Shown: positions 32,807 to 41,172 of the stretch, piece by piece | Layout: every line of letters starts with the position of its first letter | Numbering within the stretch: position 1 is the first letter of the stretch | Assembly (NCBI GenBank): GCA_002331385.1 | Contig: DCYB01000010.1 | Location: 421,322-485,321 of the forward strand | Direction of reading: 5' to 3' | Length of the DNA stretch: 64,000 bases | From: Comamonadaceae bacterium UBA2121 | Lineage (GTDB): Bacteria > Pseudomonadota > Gammaproteobacteria > Burkholderiales > Burkholderiaceae_C | Made by a program: the position numbers and the translations under genes | The notes under the pieces: model-generated | Database searches by the model: none | What the model was told of the DNA's origin: nothing | What the model saw: the letters and a program-made list of their open reading frames with translations, nothing else

Positions 32807-34302
32807 GCTGTCTGTCCCGATGAGTGGGTGGAAGCCGGTTCGGGCTTGCGTGGCGTGCGACTGTCGCGGTACATCTGCTCGAGTTGCTTGCGATCGGCCT
32901 TCTCGGTCTGGGAGATTGGAAACCCGTGGCAAACCAATAGTTCCGACGGAATCATGTAGGTGGGAACCTTGCGCGCCAGAATGGCTTTCCAGTCTGCCAG
33001 CTCGCCTGTCGGGGCGTGCAGTCCGGGAGGGCCGCTGTGGTCCGGTTCGACAAAGCCGATCATGCGGACGATGATGCCGTCCGGGCGTTTGAGGGCAATT
33101 GTCGAGCCCGCGCGGATGCCAGGCAGCAGGGCCAGCGCGGCATCCACCTCGGCCAACTCGATGCGGTAGCCATGCAGTTTGATCTGGTCATCCTTGCGCC
33201 CGCGGAAGGTGACCAGTCCGTGTTCGTCCATGTCGCCCTGATCACCCGACCGGTAGCCACGCTTGCCGTTGCGCGTGAACATGCGGGTTTCGTTCAGATC
33301 GGGGCGGTTGAGGTAGCCACGCATGACGTGATCACCAGCGATGCAGATTTCACCTTCTTCGATGAACACATCGGCATAGGGCTTGGCGCGCCCGATGGGG
33401 AAGGGCAGCGGAGCGGCAGCGCGCATGACGGGGTCGATCTCCACCCACGTGGTGGAGCAAGTGGCTTCCGTGGGGCCATACGAATTGACCATACGGACGT
33501 GCGGAAAGCGGTCCCACAATGCTTCGGCCATCGTGGGGATGAGCGATTCTGCACCAAAGACAAACATCTTCAGGTCGGGCAGGTGCTCTGCATTGAAGGT
33601 GTCCTCCAGCATTTGCTGGCGCAGGAAAGAGGGCGTCGATGCCCAGACAGAGATGCGCGCATCGCGCAGATACCGGGCAAAGGCCGCACGGTCTTCGATG
33701 AGCTCGCGCGAGCACAGCACCACGGTGCCTGCGCAGTTGAGCGCGCCCATCCAGTTGAGCAAAGAGAAGTCGAAGCTGAACAGCATCTGGTCCATGAAAA
33801 CCGGCGCCGGGTCCAGGCGCAGGCAATCGCGCACCCAGCTCGCGAACAGGCCCATGCTCTCGCGGCCGATCTGCACCCCTTTGGGGTCACCCGTGCTGCC
33901 CGAGGTGAACATGATGTATGCCACCCCTTTTTGCGCCAGCGGTTGGGGGGCATGGCCGGTGGCCTCGAAGCGCTGGGTCTGGGTGTTGTAGCGCAGCGTG
34001 GCTTGCACCAGATCGGTGATGCGCTGTACGCGCGCCTGAGGGTTGATCACATCGATCGGAACGAAAGGAACGCCAAGGCGCAAGCAGCCCACCATCGCGA
34101 CCACAAAGGCAGCTTCCTTGTGACCGATGATCACCAGTGGTTCATCCGCGCGCGCACCTGCCGCCGTGGCTGCCGCAACCCAGGCATCCACGGCATCATG
34201 CAACGCCTGCCAGCTCGTGCTGCCGTGGGCGTCCTGAATGGCGGTGCGCTGCGCGTCTTGCGCAAGCGCGGTGAACTCGAACTTGTCAAAATCGAACAGC
34301 AT
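32803..34302 (-). CDS. DltA-like amino-acid/acid-activating adenylation enzyme
   Basis: This 499-aa ANL-superfamily enzyme has A3 YIMFTSGSTGDPKGV (residues 129-143), FSFDFS (175-180) with D178 at the place that binds the substrate amine in amino-acid-activating domains, A5 NSYGPTEAT, A7 YRSGDQG, A8 GRKDDQIKLHGYRIE, and A10 Lys468 in TEKADRKQ. Overall it follows DltA, which charges D-Ala onto DltC. It has G250 (FVFGAESL) where Bacillus DltA has the Cys (FCGEVL) linked to D/L selection, so the substrate may differ. It lies 65 nt after the carrier-protein gene. It would load the carrier in this operon. Confidence 0.85.
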   Translation of the reverse strand: MLFDFDKFEFTALAQDAQRTAIQDAHGSTSWQALHDAVDAWVAAATAAGARADEPLVIIGHKEAAFVVAMVGCLRLGVPFVPIDVINPQARVQRITDLVQATLRYNTQTQRFEATGHAPQPLAQKGVAYIMFTSGSTGDPKGVQIGRESMGLFASWVRDCLRLDPAPVFMDQMLFSFDFSLLNWMGALNCAGTVVLCSRELIEDRAAFARYLRDARISVWASTPSFLRQQMLEDTFNAEHLPDLKMFVFGAESLIPTMAEALWDRFPHVRMVNSYGPTEATCSTTWVEIDPVMRAAAPLPFPIGRAKPYADVFIEEGEICIAGDHVMRGYLNRPDLNETRMFTRNGKRGYRSGDQGDMDEHGLVTFRGRKDDQIKLHGYRIELAEVDAALALLPGIRAGSTIALKRPDGIIVRMIGFVEPDHSGPPGLHAPTGELADWKAILARKVPTYMIPSELLVCHGFPISQTEKADRKQLEQMYRDSRTPRKPEPASTHSSGQTA

Positions 34303-34367
34303 GTGGTCCTCCCGTTCACGTCAGCGGCGATACAAGGCGTTGGCCCGGGCGCTTGTGCTGCGCCCGC

Positions 34368-34607
34368 TCACGCCACCCGCTGGGCGTCGATGAATTGCGC
34401 CAGCGTGTGCAGCGACTGCAGATGCACGTCGATTTCCGAGGGCGGAATCTTCACGCCGAATTCGCGCTCCACTGCCAGCGCTACGTCCACGGCGGAGAGC
34501 GAATCGATCAGCCCGGAGTCGATCAGCAAGGTGTCGGGTTCTACCGGCGTCATGATGATTTTTTCGATCACTGCGGCGGCCTGTGTTTCGATGTCGTTGA
34601 TGCTCAT
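34368..34607 (-). CDS. Acyl/peptidyl carrier protein (DltC-like)
   Basis: This 79-aa four-helix carrier has S36 in the sequence DSGLIDSLSAVD as the phosphopantetheine site. The D-S-L-S context is that of carrier proteins, and the short length fits DltC. The ATG at 34607 follows AGGAGACCCGCA closely. It lies between the MBOAT and the adenylation enzyme, so it should be the shuttle from one to the other. A phosphopantetheinyl transferase must act in trans, as none is in the window. Confidence 0.9.
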   Translation of the reverse strand: MSINDIETQAAAVIEKIIMTPVEPDTLLIDSGLIDSLSAVDVALAVEREFGVKIPPSEIDVHLQSLHTLAQFIDAQRVA

Positions 34608-34631
34608 TGCGGGTCTCCTGTTGAAAAAAGG

Positions 34632-36212
34632 TCAGAACTGGAAATAGAGGAAACGTGTTTCCTTGTGCACGTTCGCCACGCACAGCGCCAGTAACACCAG
34701 CGTGACGATCAGCCAGCCGACACTGGGGCGCCATTGCAGCCAGCGAATCGGATTGGGCAGAACCTTGAAGATGGCAGGCGAATAGGTGCCGAGAATCTGG
34801 TGCGCATTCGGGGTGCCCCACGCAATCGCCAGTAACAGCAAGATGTAGACGGCTTGCATGTGATGACCGATCAGCAAGCGCCATGCATCACCCAGCGGCA
34901 GCCCTGCGACATGCCCGAGCGATTCCAGGTTGCCGAAGCCGCGCAGTCCGGCCATGCCATAGAGAAGTTGCCCCGCACCCTGAACGCTTTCGGCGCGAAA
35001 GAACGCCTGCCCGACCAGCACCGCGCCAAAAGTGATGAGCACGCACAGGGCTTTGGCGAGCGGGCCGTTGTGGCGCTCCGAAGGCGGCTTCTTGCCAACG
35101 AAGAAAATGCGCCAGCCGTGGTTGATGGACAGGCACAGTCCGTGCCAGATGCCAAACAGCAGATACTGCAGGCCAGCGCCATGCCATACGCCTGCAAGGC
35201 CCATCGTGAAGAGGGTGGGAACGATGATGGTGGCGGCAAATCCGCCGGGCGTCTTGGCCGCGCTGGAGCCCACGGTCATGCCGCGTTTTTCACGCGCGCG
35301 CGAAATCGCCATCGCCACGGGATAGTAGAGATACGACGTGAGGTAGCGTGTGAGCGTGATGTGCCAGCGTGCCCAGAAATCGATGATGCTTGCCGCCTTG
35401 TAGGGCGAATTGAAGTTGAGCGGAAAGCGGATGCCGAACATCTTCGCCAGCCCGAGCGCCATGTCTGAATAGCCCGAGAAGTCGAAATAGATCTGCAGCG
35501 CATAGCTGATGCTGGCCGCCCACGCGCCCCAGAACTGCAAGTGCGATGGATAGGCGAATCCGGCATCAGCGAAGGGGGCGATGCCGTCCGCGAGCAGTAC
35601 TTTCTTGGCCAGTCCCACAACAAACAGGAACCCGCCAATGGACAGGTTTTCCGCCTTGAAACGGTAGTTGGCAGGATCGGCAAACTGCGGAATCATCTCC
35701 TTGTGATGCAGGATGGGGCCGGCAATCAGGTGCGGGAAAAAGGTGACGAAGAGGACATAGCTCAGGAAGCCTTTCTCTTTGACAAGGCCCGAGCGGCAGT
35801 CCAGCAGGAAGCCGATTTGGGTGAACGTGAAAAACGAGATTCCAAGCGGCAGGATCAGCGTGTCCATCGCGCCATGCACCAGCCCCCATTCGCTCAGGAA
35901 GTTGAACAGCGCGGCGAAATACTTGTAGTGCACCAACACGGCCAGATCGACAATCACGCCAAAACTGGTGATCAGCAACTGCTTGCGCGGCGAACCCGCG
36001 TGGTGCAGGATCATGATGCCGATGGCGTAATTGAACAGAATGGACACCGCCAGCAGGGCGACGAATTGCGGGTTCCACCAGCCATAGAAAACGAACGAGG
36101 TCACGCACAACCACAGCGCTGCAAGTCGCTGGCTGGCGCGCGCGGAGGCGTAATAGCCGATCAACGCGAGCGGCAAAAACAGCAACAGGAAGAGGTAGGA
36201 GTTGAACAGCAT
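34632..36212 (-). CDS. MBOAT O-acyltransferase (AlgI/DltB family)
   Basis: This 526-aa integral membrane protein has many hydrophobic helices beginning MLFNSYLFLLLFLPLALIGYY. The conserved pieces are FSGYSDMALGLAKMFGIRFP (about 245-264), RWHITLTRYL (282-291) and the catalytic His344 in GVWHGAG. AlgI moves acetyl groups and DltB D-alanyl groups across the inner membrane. Length is closer to AlgI, while the linked carrier and loading enzyme point to DltB-like donor use. The next gene (carrier) starts 24 nt downstream. Confidence 0.93.
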   Translation of the reverse strand: MLFNSYLFLLLFLPLALIGYYASARASQRLAALWLCVTSFVFYGWWNPQFVALLAVSILFNYAIGIMILHHAGSPRKQLLITSFGVIVDLAVLVHYKYFAALFNFLSEWGLVHGAMDTLILPLGISFFTFTQIGFLLDCRSGLVKEKGFLSYVLFVTFFPHLIAGPILHHKEMIPQFADPANYRFKAENLSIGGFLFVVGLAKKVLLADGIAPFADAGFAYPSHLQFWGAWAASISYALQIYFDFSGYSDMALGLAKMFGIRFPLNFNSPYKAASIIDFWARWHITLTRYLTSYLYYPVAMAISRAREKRGMTVGSSAAKTPGGFAATIIVPTLFTMGLAGVWHGAGLQYLLFGIWHGLCLSINHGWRIFFVGKKPPSERHNGPLAKALCVLITFGAVLVGQAFFRAESVQGAGQLLYGMAGLRGFGNLESLGHVAGLPLGDAWRLLIGHHMQAVYILLLLAIAWGTPNAHQILGTYSPAIFKVLPNPIRWLQWRPSVGWLIVTLVLLALCVANVHKETRFLYFQF

Positions 36213-36221
36213 GGCAGCCCG

Positions 36222-37358
36222 TTAGTTCGAGTTCTTGTTGGCGGCCTGTCCGTCGGAAGGCAGTTGCCGGATGGCGTTCTTTTCGTCGTCCGTGAGCGGC
36301 AGGGACAAGGTGTTCTCCGAGAACTCCCAGATCACCAGCTTGAGGCTGGCGGGCCACTGCTCACGTTGCGCCAGCGCCTTGAACATGGCGCCGCCAAACT
36401 GTCCCCCATCCATGCTGAGGTTCCAGACCTCCTGGCCCAGACCTTCGCCCAGTCGCTGCGCGAAATTGCTGCGCAACCCGTTGGAGCTACCGGCCAACAA
36501 AACCTGCACGGGCGCCGCGTCGTCCAGCAGGCCACCACCGCGCACCACGTCGATCTGCTGCGACGGCACCACTTCCAAGTCTGGACGCCAGCCCGCCGGC
36601 GCATCCTTCAGGCCCGACAGCGTGAGCAGATCGCCCAGACGCGGCGCAGGCGCCGAAGGCGGCGATACTTCGAATGCCTGCGTGCCGCGCACGCCGCCAA
36701 GTTGCAGCAGCGCCTTCTGCGCGACCGCTTTCGCGGCGCGCTCAGCGCCCGTCAGATTCATGTGCACGTCGGTGCGAAAGAACATCTCTTGTGGCTGGTT
36801 TTCCAGTACCGGACGCAAGTCGGCAAAGGCCATGCCGCGCGCGGCCAGCGTCTGTGCCAATTGGTCATACCGCGTATGCAGGGAATCCGTCATCGCACGT
36901 CCACACAACTGCGCGGACTGGATGCGCGCCTTGTCCGGCACGGCGACCACGAGCAGGGCGACGTTGCGCGCCTTGAGCTGGTCGTGCCAGTACTGCATCA
37001 GGCGAAGGCGCGGGGTGACCACGTCGCCATGGGCATTCGCGGATTCGCGCAGGCCATCCTGATAGAACATCCACTGCGGGCACCCCAGCGCCACTTGGGG
37101 CCCCAGATCGCCAAAAACGCGGTAGCGGATAGCGGCGCTGGCCAGCTCCATGCGATCCTGACCGGGCAGTCGCAGCGACTGGTTCAGTGCGGTTTCTGCG
37201 GTGCCGTTCAACCAGTTTTCAGGCGTGCTTTGTTCCGGCTTGAGTTGCACGCGCGAGAGTGCCCAGAGTCCCGTCGCGAGGCCGACCGCAAGCAACGCGG
37301 CCCACACCACGGCGGTGCCACGGTGCGATTCGGGAGGGCGGGAACTGGTGGCGCTCAT
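36222..37358 (-). CDS. AlgJ/AlgX-like SGNH acyltransferase, copy 2
   Basis: This 378-aa protein has an N-terminal signal anchor (VVWAALLAVGLATGLWALS) and a periplasmic SGNH-like domain. The putative triad is D197/H199 in FFRTDVHMN and a serine in LLAGSSNGLRSN (S291 or S292). In alginate and related systems AlgJ/AlgX-type proteins take the acyl group from the MBOAT and place it on the polymer. The ATG at 37358 is used because the upstream frame is not protein-like. It is 8 nt from the preceding gene and 9 nt from the MBOAT. Confidence 0.82.
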   Translation of the reverse strand: MSATSSRPPESHRGTAVVWAALLAVGLATGLWALSRVQLKPEQSTPENWLNGTAETALNQSLRLPGQDRMELASAAIRYRVFGDLGPQVALGCPQWMFYQDGLRESANAHGDVVTPRLRLMQYWHDQLKARNVALLVVAVPDKARIQSAQLCGRAMTDSLHTRYDQLAQTLAARGMAFADLRPVLENQPQEMFFRTDVHMNLTGAERAAKAVAQKALLQLGGVRGTQAFEVSPPSAPAPRLGDLLTLSGLKDAPAGWRPDLEVVPSQQIDVVRGGGLLDDAAPVQVLLAGSSNGLRSNFAQRLGEGLGQEVWNLSMDGGQFGGAMFKALAQREQWPASLKLVIWEFSENTLSLPLTDDEKNAIRQLPSDGQAANKNSN

Positions 37359-37366
37359 GACGTTGT

Positions 37367-38389
37367 CTATTTCTGGATGGCGCTGGTCACGCGCTGCAAC
37401 CAGGTGTCGTTGGGCATGACGGATGCGTTGTCCCACAGACCGGCGGCATCAGGGTTCTGTTCAAAGTTGGGTTCGAACATTTGCCACACCAGTACCTGCG
37501 GTTTGTTTTGCGTGAACGCGGGCGATTCAACGTACTCCAGCAGCATCACCCAGGGGCCGATGTTTCCGGGCTTCCAGTTCAGCGAGACGGGGCGGTCCAA
37601 CACGTTGGAGAGCTTTTGCGGAAAACCGAAATAGGGTTGCACCATGCTGTGGCCGGTCACGTGTACGGGCGCTGGCGCATCGTCGAGCAGGCTCTGGTTT
37701 TCGGCTTGGCGGCGGACGACGTAGATCTCGCGTCCGACCGATTTTTTCTCTTCCGGCGTCAGGAACAGCTCCGCCAGATCGCCGTAACGACGCTCTTTGG
37801 TCACGGCGCCCAGCGGCGTCCCCGTTCCTGCTGCTCCTGCCAGTTGGGGCACGTCGCGTTTGACCATGTCGGCCGTGGCCTGGGCGGTGGCATCGGCGGC
37901 TTCCTGCGTCCAATGCTGGTCTGTTTTGTAGAAAACTTCGCTGCCGGATTTCTGCACGTTCTGCATCACGGCATAGTCATCAAAGGTGGACACGCCGGCT
38001 TGCTGCAGCTTGCCGAGGATGAGTGCGTAGCGTTGCTTCACTTCCGGGCTGACGGTCGAGCCTTCGGGCAGTTTGTCGGTGTAGAAGTGGACCTTGTCAG
38101 GCAGCAGGAGCACTTCCAGTTTGATGTTCTTCGCAGCCAGCAACTGGTTGACGCGGGAGACCAGATCGACCGATGTGTCGATGCCCGCGACGTTCACCTT
38201 CGTCAGGCTGCCCCAGCCCCCAAAGAGCCACCCGTCCTTGCCCTTGAGAACCATCGAAGACGTGTTGGCAGGCGCCGCAGCGTTGGCGCAGGTAAGCGCG
38301 AGCGCGCCAGCAAGCGCGGCGTATTGCAGCCCCCGTGCGATGCGGCTTGCGAAAGGGTGGTGTGCAGTGTTGTTCATCTTGGTTCTCAT
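37367..38389 (-). CDS. AlgJ/AlgX-like SGNH acyltransferase, copy 1
   Basis: This 340-aa protein has a cleavable signal peptide (GLQYAALAGALALTCANAAA) and an AlgX-type domain: VLKGKDGWLFGGWG at the start, then the triad D157/H159 (YKTDQHWT) and S248 (VTGHSMVQP), with spacing like AlgX. It is soluble and periplasmic, while copy 2 is membrane-anchored, giving an AlgX-plus-AlgJ-like pair. The start may be 38377 instead of 38389; neither has a strong Shine-Dalgarno site. Confidence 0.82.
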   Translation of the reverse strand: MRTKMNNTAHHPFASRIARGLQYAALAGALALTCANAAAPANTSSMVLKGKDGWLFGGWGSLTKVNVAGIDTSVDLVSRVNQLLAAKNIKLEVLLLPDKVHFYTDKLPEGSTVSPEVKQRYALILGKLQQAGVSTFDDYAVMQNVQKSGSEVFYKTDQHWTQEAADATAQATADMVKRDVPQLAGAAGTGTPLGAVTKERRYGDLAELFLTPEEKKSVGREIYVVRRQAENQSLLDDAPAPVHVTGHSMVQPYFGFPQKLSNVLDRPVSLNWKPGNIGPWVMLLEYVESPAFTQNKPQVLVWQMFEPNFEQNPDAAGLWDNASVMPNDTWLQRVTSAIQK

Positions 38390-38421
38390 CCCTGACTCAT
38401 CAAAATGGTGGCGTGCGTCGG

Positions 38422-41172
38422 TCAGTACCAGACCGAGAAATTCATGAACCAGCCCTTGGCGCGGTCGGCTGCGCCGCCGCCCAGGTTGGTGCGGTACTGA
38501 ATCGTCCAGTCGACGTACGAGCGCGGGGCGTTGTAGTGGTCCTCGCGGAAGGCGTAGCGCGCACTGACGCCCACGCCCACGCCGGATGACCAGGTGGAGC
38601 CGTTGCCCAGCACGTCCATGCTGTAGGGGTATCCGGGAACGCGCGCACGATAGTCCTGACGCTGATAGTCCGCCGCCAGTACGGCGTGCGGAAAGAGCAC
38701 GAAGCGTTCACTCACGGAGTCCATGCGGAAGCTGCGTCCCACGCGCATCTCTGCGTTCGCGAACCATTGGTCGCGGCGGTATTTGCCCTTGCGGCTCGGG
38801 GTGCTCTGGCCGGTCACTGCATCCGTGCTCCAGTAGCGCGCCGACAGGTCTTCGCGGTACAGGCCTGCCTGCACGTAACCCTCCATCGTGAACCAGTCGG
38901 GGACGTCCAGACGCAAGCCGGTGCCGCGGTAAAAGCCGTAGGTCACGTAGCCGAGCCAGCCGCCGTCGCTTGCATTGCTGTCGAAGTGAATGGTCTGAGG
39001 GTTGCCCACGATGGGCGCGCCGGGACGCGAGGGATCGCGCCCGTTGAGCTGGCAACGCATATCGGCCGATTGCGGCGTGACGGTGCCCGATCGGGTGGCC
39101 GAGCCGAGCAGGAAGCGGCGCTCCAGTCCGAAGGTGAGGGCGTAGTCCGTGGACGGCGTGAAGCGCATACCAATCGATCCCGTCGTGGAGGGAAAGCCGG
39201 AGACACCGCTGTAGTTGGCCGCATCGACTGCCATGGGCAGCCCCGTACAGGGATCCACCACGTTCTGTGCGCGGCTGCTGGAGGAGCCCGCATCCAGCGT
39301 GCTCATGGTGCGCGCGTAGACTTCGAACACGCGCTTGGAGTCGTTCAGGAATTGGCGCGGGCGCCAGTACACCTCGGCCATGCCGAACACGGAGTCGGAC
39401 GCGGTGGTGATGGGGGCACCGTTGATGCCCGCACCTGCCGCGCGTGCCCCGCGATAGCTCACCGACGCCGACGCGCCCCATTCGCGTGAGAGATTGGCGA
39501 TGGAACTGCGAGTGAAATAACGCTGCTCCTGCGTGAGGCTCAACTCCTTGCGGTCATCCATGTCGATGGCCTGCTTGAAGGTGGTCACGGCTTCGTCCTT
39601 GTGCCCGGCGCTTGCCAGCGCATAGCCTTCGTCGAGGATCACCGTCTTGGGCGCCTTGCCCGTGGCACGCGCCGCGCGGAAGTCCGCCAGCGCCTGGTCC
39701 ATGGCGCTGCGGCGCTGGTGCAGATAGGCGCGCTGCATGAGCAGGGATGCCTCGCCGGGAGAGGTGGCGATGTCTGCATTGAGGCGTTGCAGCGCCTGAT
39801 CCTGCTGCGTCTTCTCGCCGGCGGCCAGCGCAATCGTCAGCAGGCGCTGCATGACGGGATTGTCCGGATCCTGCTTGACGGCGATCTCGGCTTGCTTGAT
39901 GGCTTCCTGATAGTCCTGCCGTCCGTACGCCGCGTAGGCCAGACCGCTAGGCGTCGTGGCGCGCACGTCATCGGACGGGCGCAACTCACATGCCGTGCCA
40001 TAGGGCGTGTCGTGACAATCCTGATAGGGCGGCGGGTAGTTCAGGCTGGTCAGTTGCTTGGGGGGCCGTGGATTTTTTTCGGCGTCCTTGAGTCGCCTTT
40101 GCACGAACTTGTCGTTGGCGTCCATGGGTGCGAGCAGTTCCCGCGCACGGTCGTACTGGCCGGAGGCGAGCGCTGCATCGGCTGCGATCAGGCGAATGCT
40201 GGCGCGCTGGTCGTCATCGATCCAGTCTTGCTTCAGGGCGTCGTCGAAATCCTGGTTGGCGTCGTCCGTCTTTTGCTGGCGTTGGCGAAAGTAGGCGCGC
40301 AGCACCAGCGAGGTGGTGTCTTCGTCGTCCTGCTTCAAGGCGTCGCTCGCGGCGGACTCTCCCCCGGACATGTCTTCGTCGATGAGCAAGGCAGTCATCA
40401 GCAGCAGGCGGTGGCTGTGCGTGTCCGGTGAGAGCTTGACGGCTTCGCGGGCCTTGCTCACCGCCGTGGCGTTGTCGTTGCCGCCCAGCGCCTGATAGGC
40501 AGACACCGCAGGCGTGGTAGACATTTCCTTGAAGATGGTTTCCTTGCGCGCGATGAGATCGCTTTTGTTGGGCGCGCCGAGAGCCAACGCCTTGTCTGCA
40601 GCGTCCACGGCTTCCTGCAGCTTGCCCTGCGCTTCCAGCGCGGCGATCCACAGAAGGGCCCAGGTGCCTTGGCTGGTATCGATGCGAAAGGCCTTTTCTG
40701 CGAGCGCTGCGCTCGATGCATATTGCTGCGCGTTGTAATCGGTGAATGCCTGGGTCGCGATCGGGAAACCTGCGCGAAATGCGCTCGTGGCCGTGTTGCT
40801 GGCGCTGGCCTGAAGGTTGCGCTGGGCCTGGGTCAACTCGTCCGAGTGGAGACCCGCTGCCTGCGCATCACTGATGGCTTTGAGCGCCTCGTCATTGCGT
40901 CCCTGCTTTTGCAGGGCATACACCAGCAACAAGCGCAAGCGCAGCACGTCGGGGCGCAATGCGATGGCGCGGCGCGCTGCCAGTTGAGCCTCCTCGTAGC
41001 GGCCCGCGTTGAACGCGCCAAACGCCTTGTGTGCATGCTGGTAGGCCGCTCCCTTGAGCGGGGCTTCGGCTGCGGCAGGCGTTGCGCGGCTGCTGCCGGA
41101 CGCAGCAAGGGCCGTGCTTGCGCCCAGCGCCAGCACGGCCGCCACAGCCAGGGAGGAAAGGGCAAGTTTCAT
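38422..41172 (-). CDS. nfrA: NfrA-like TPR / outer-membrane beta-barrel exporter
   Basis: This 916-aa protein has a signal peptide (residues 1-23), then about 550 residues of TPR-type helical repeats (for example HKAFGAFNAGRYEEAQLAAR and YAAYGRQDYQEAIKQAEIAV). A C-terminal beta-rich region of about 330 residues ends in aromatic VWY like outer-membrane barrels. It resembles NfrA, the phage N4 adsorption protein, and parallels AlgK/AlgE and PelB as a polysaccharide export scaffold. The ATG overlaps the nfrB stop (ATGA), which supports function as a pair with NfrB. Confidence 0.85.
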   Translation of the reverse strand: MKLALSSLAVAAVLALGASTALAASGSSRATPAAAEAPLKGAAYQHAHKAFGAFNAGRYEEAQLAARRAIALRPDVLRLRLLLVYALQKQGRNDEALKAISDAQAAGLHSDELTQAQRNLQASASNTATSAFRAGFPIATQAFTDYNAQQYASSAALAEKAFRIDTSQGTWALLWIAALEAQGKLQEAVDAADKALALGAPNKSDLIARKETIFKEMSTTPAVSAYQALGGNDNATAVSKAREAVKLSPDTHSHRLLLMTALLIDEDMSGGESAASDALKQDDEDTTSLVLRAYFRQRQQKTDDANQDFDDALKQDWIDDDQRASIRLIAADAALASGQYDRARELLAPMDANDKFVQRRLKDAEKNPRPPKQLTSLNYPPPYQDCHDTPYGTACELRPSDDVRATTPSGLAYAAYGRQDYQEAIKQAEIAVKQDPDNPVMQRLLTIALAAGEKTQQDQALQRLNADIATSPGEASLLMQRAYLHQRRSAMDQALADFRAARATGKAPKTVILDEGYALASAGHKDEAVTTFKQAIDMDDRKELSLTQEQRYFTRSSIANLSREWGASASVSYRGARAAGAGINGAPITTASDSVFGMAEVYWRPRQFLNDSKRVFEVYARTMSTLDAGSSSSRAQNVVDPCTGLPMAVDAANYSGVSGFPSTTGSIGMRFTPSTDYALTFGLERRFLLGSATRSGTVTPQSADMRCQLNGRDPSRPGAPIVGNPQTIHFDSNASDGGWLGYVTYGFYRGTGLRLDVPDWFTMEGYVQAGLYREDLSARYWSTDAVTGQSTPSRKGKYRRDQWFANAEMRVGRSFRMDSVSERFVLFPHAVLAADYQRQDYRARVPGYPYSMDVLGNGSTWSSGVGVGVSARYAFREDHYNAPRSYVDWTIQYRTNLGGGAADRAKGWFMNFSVWY

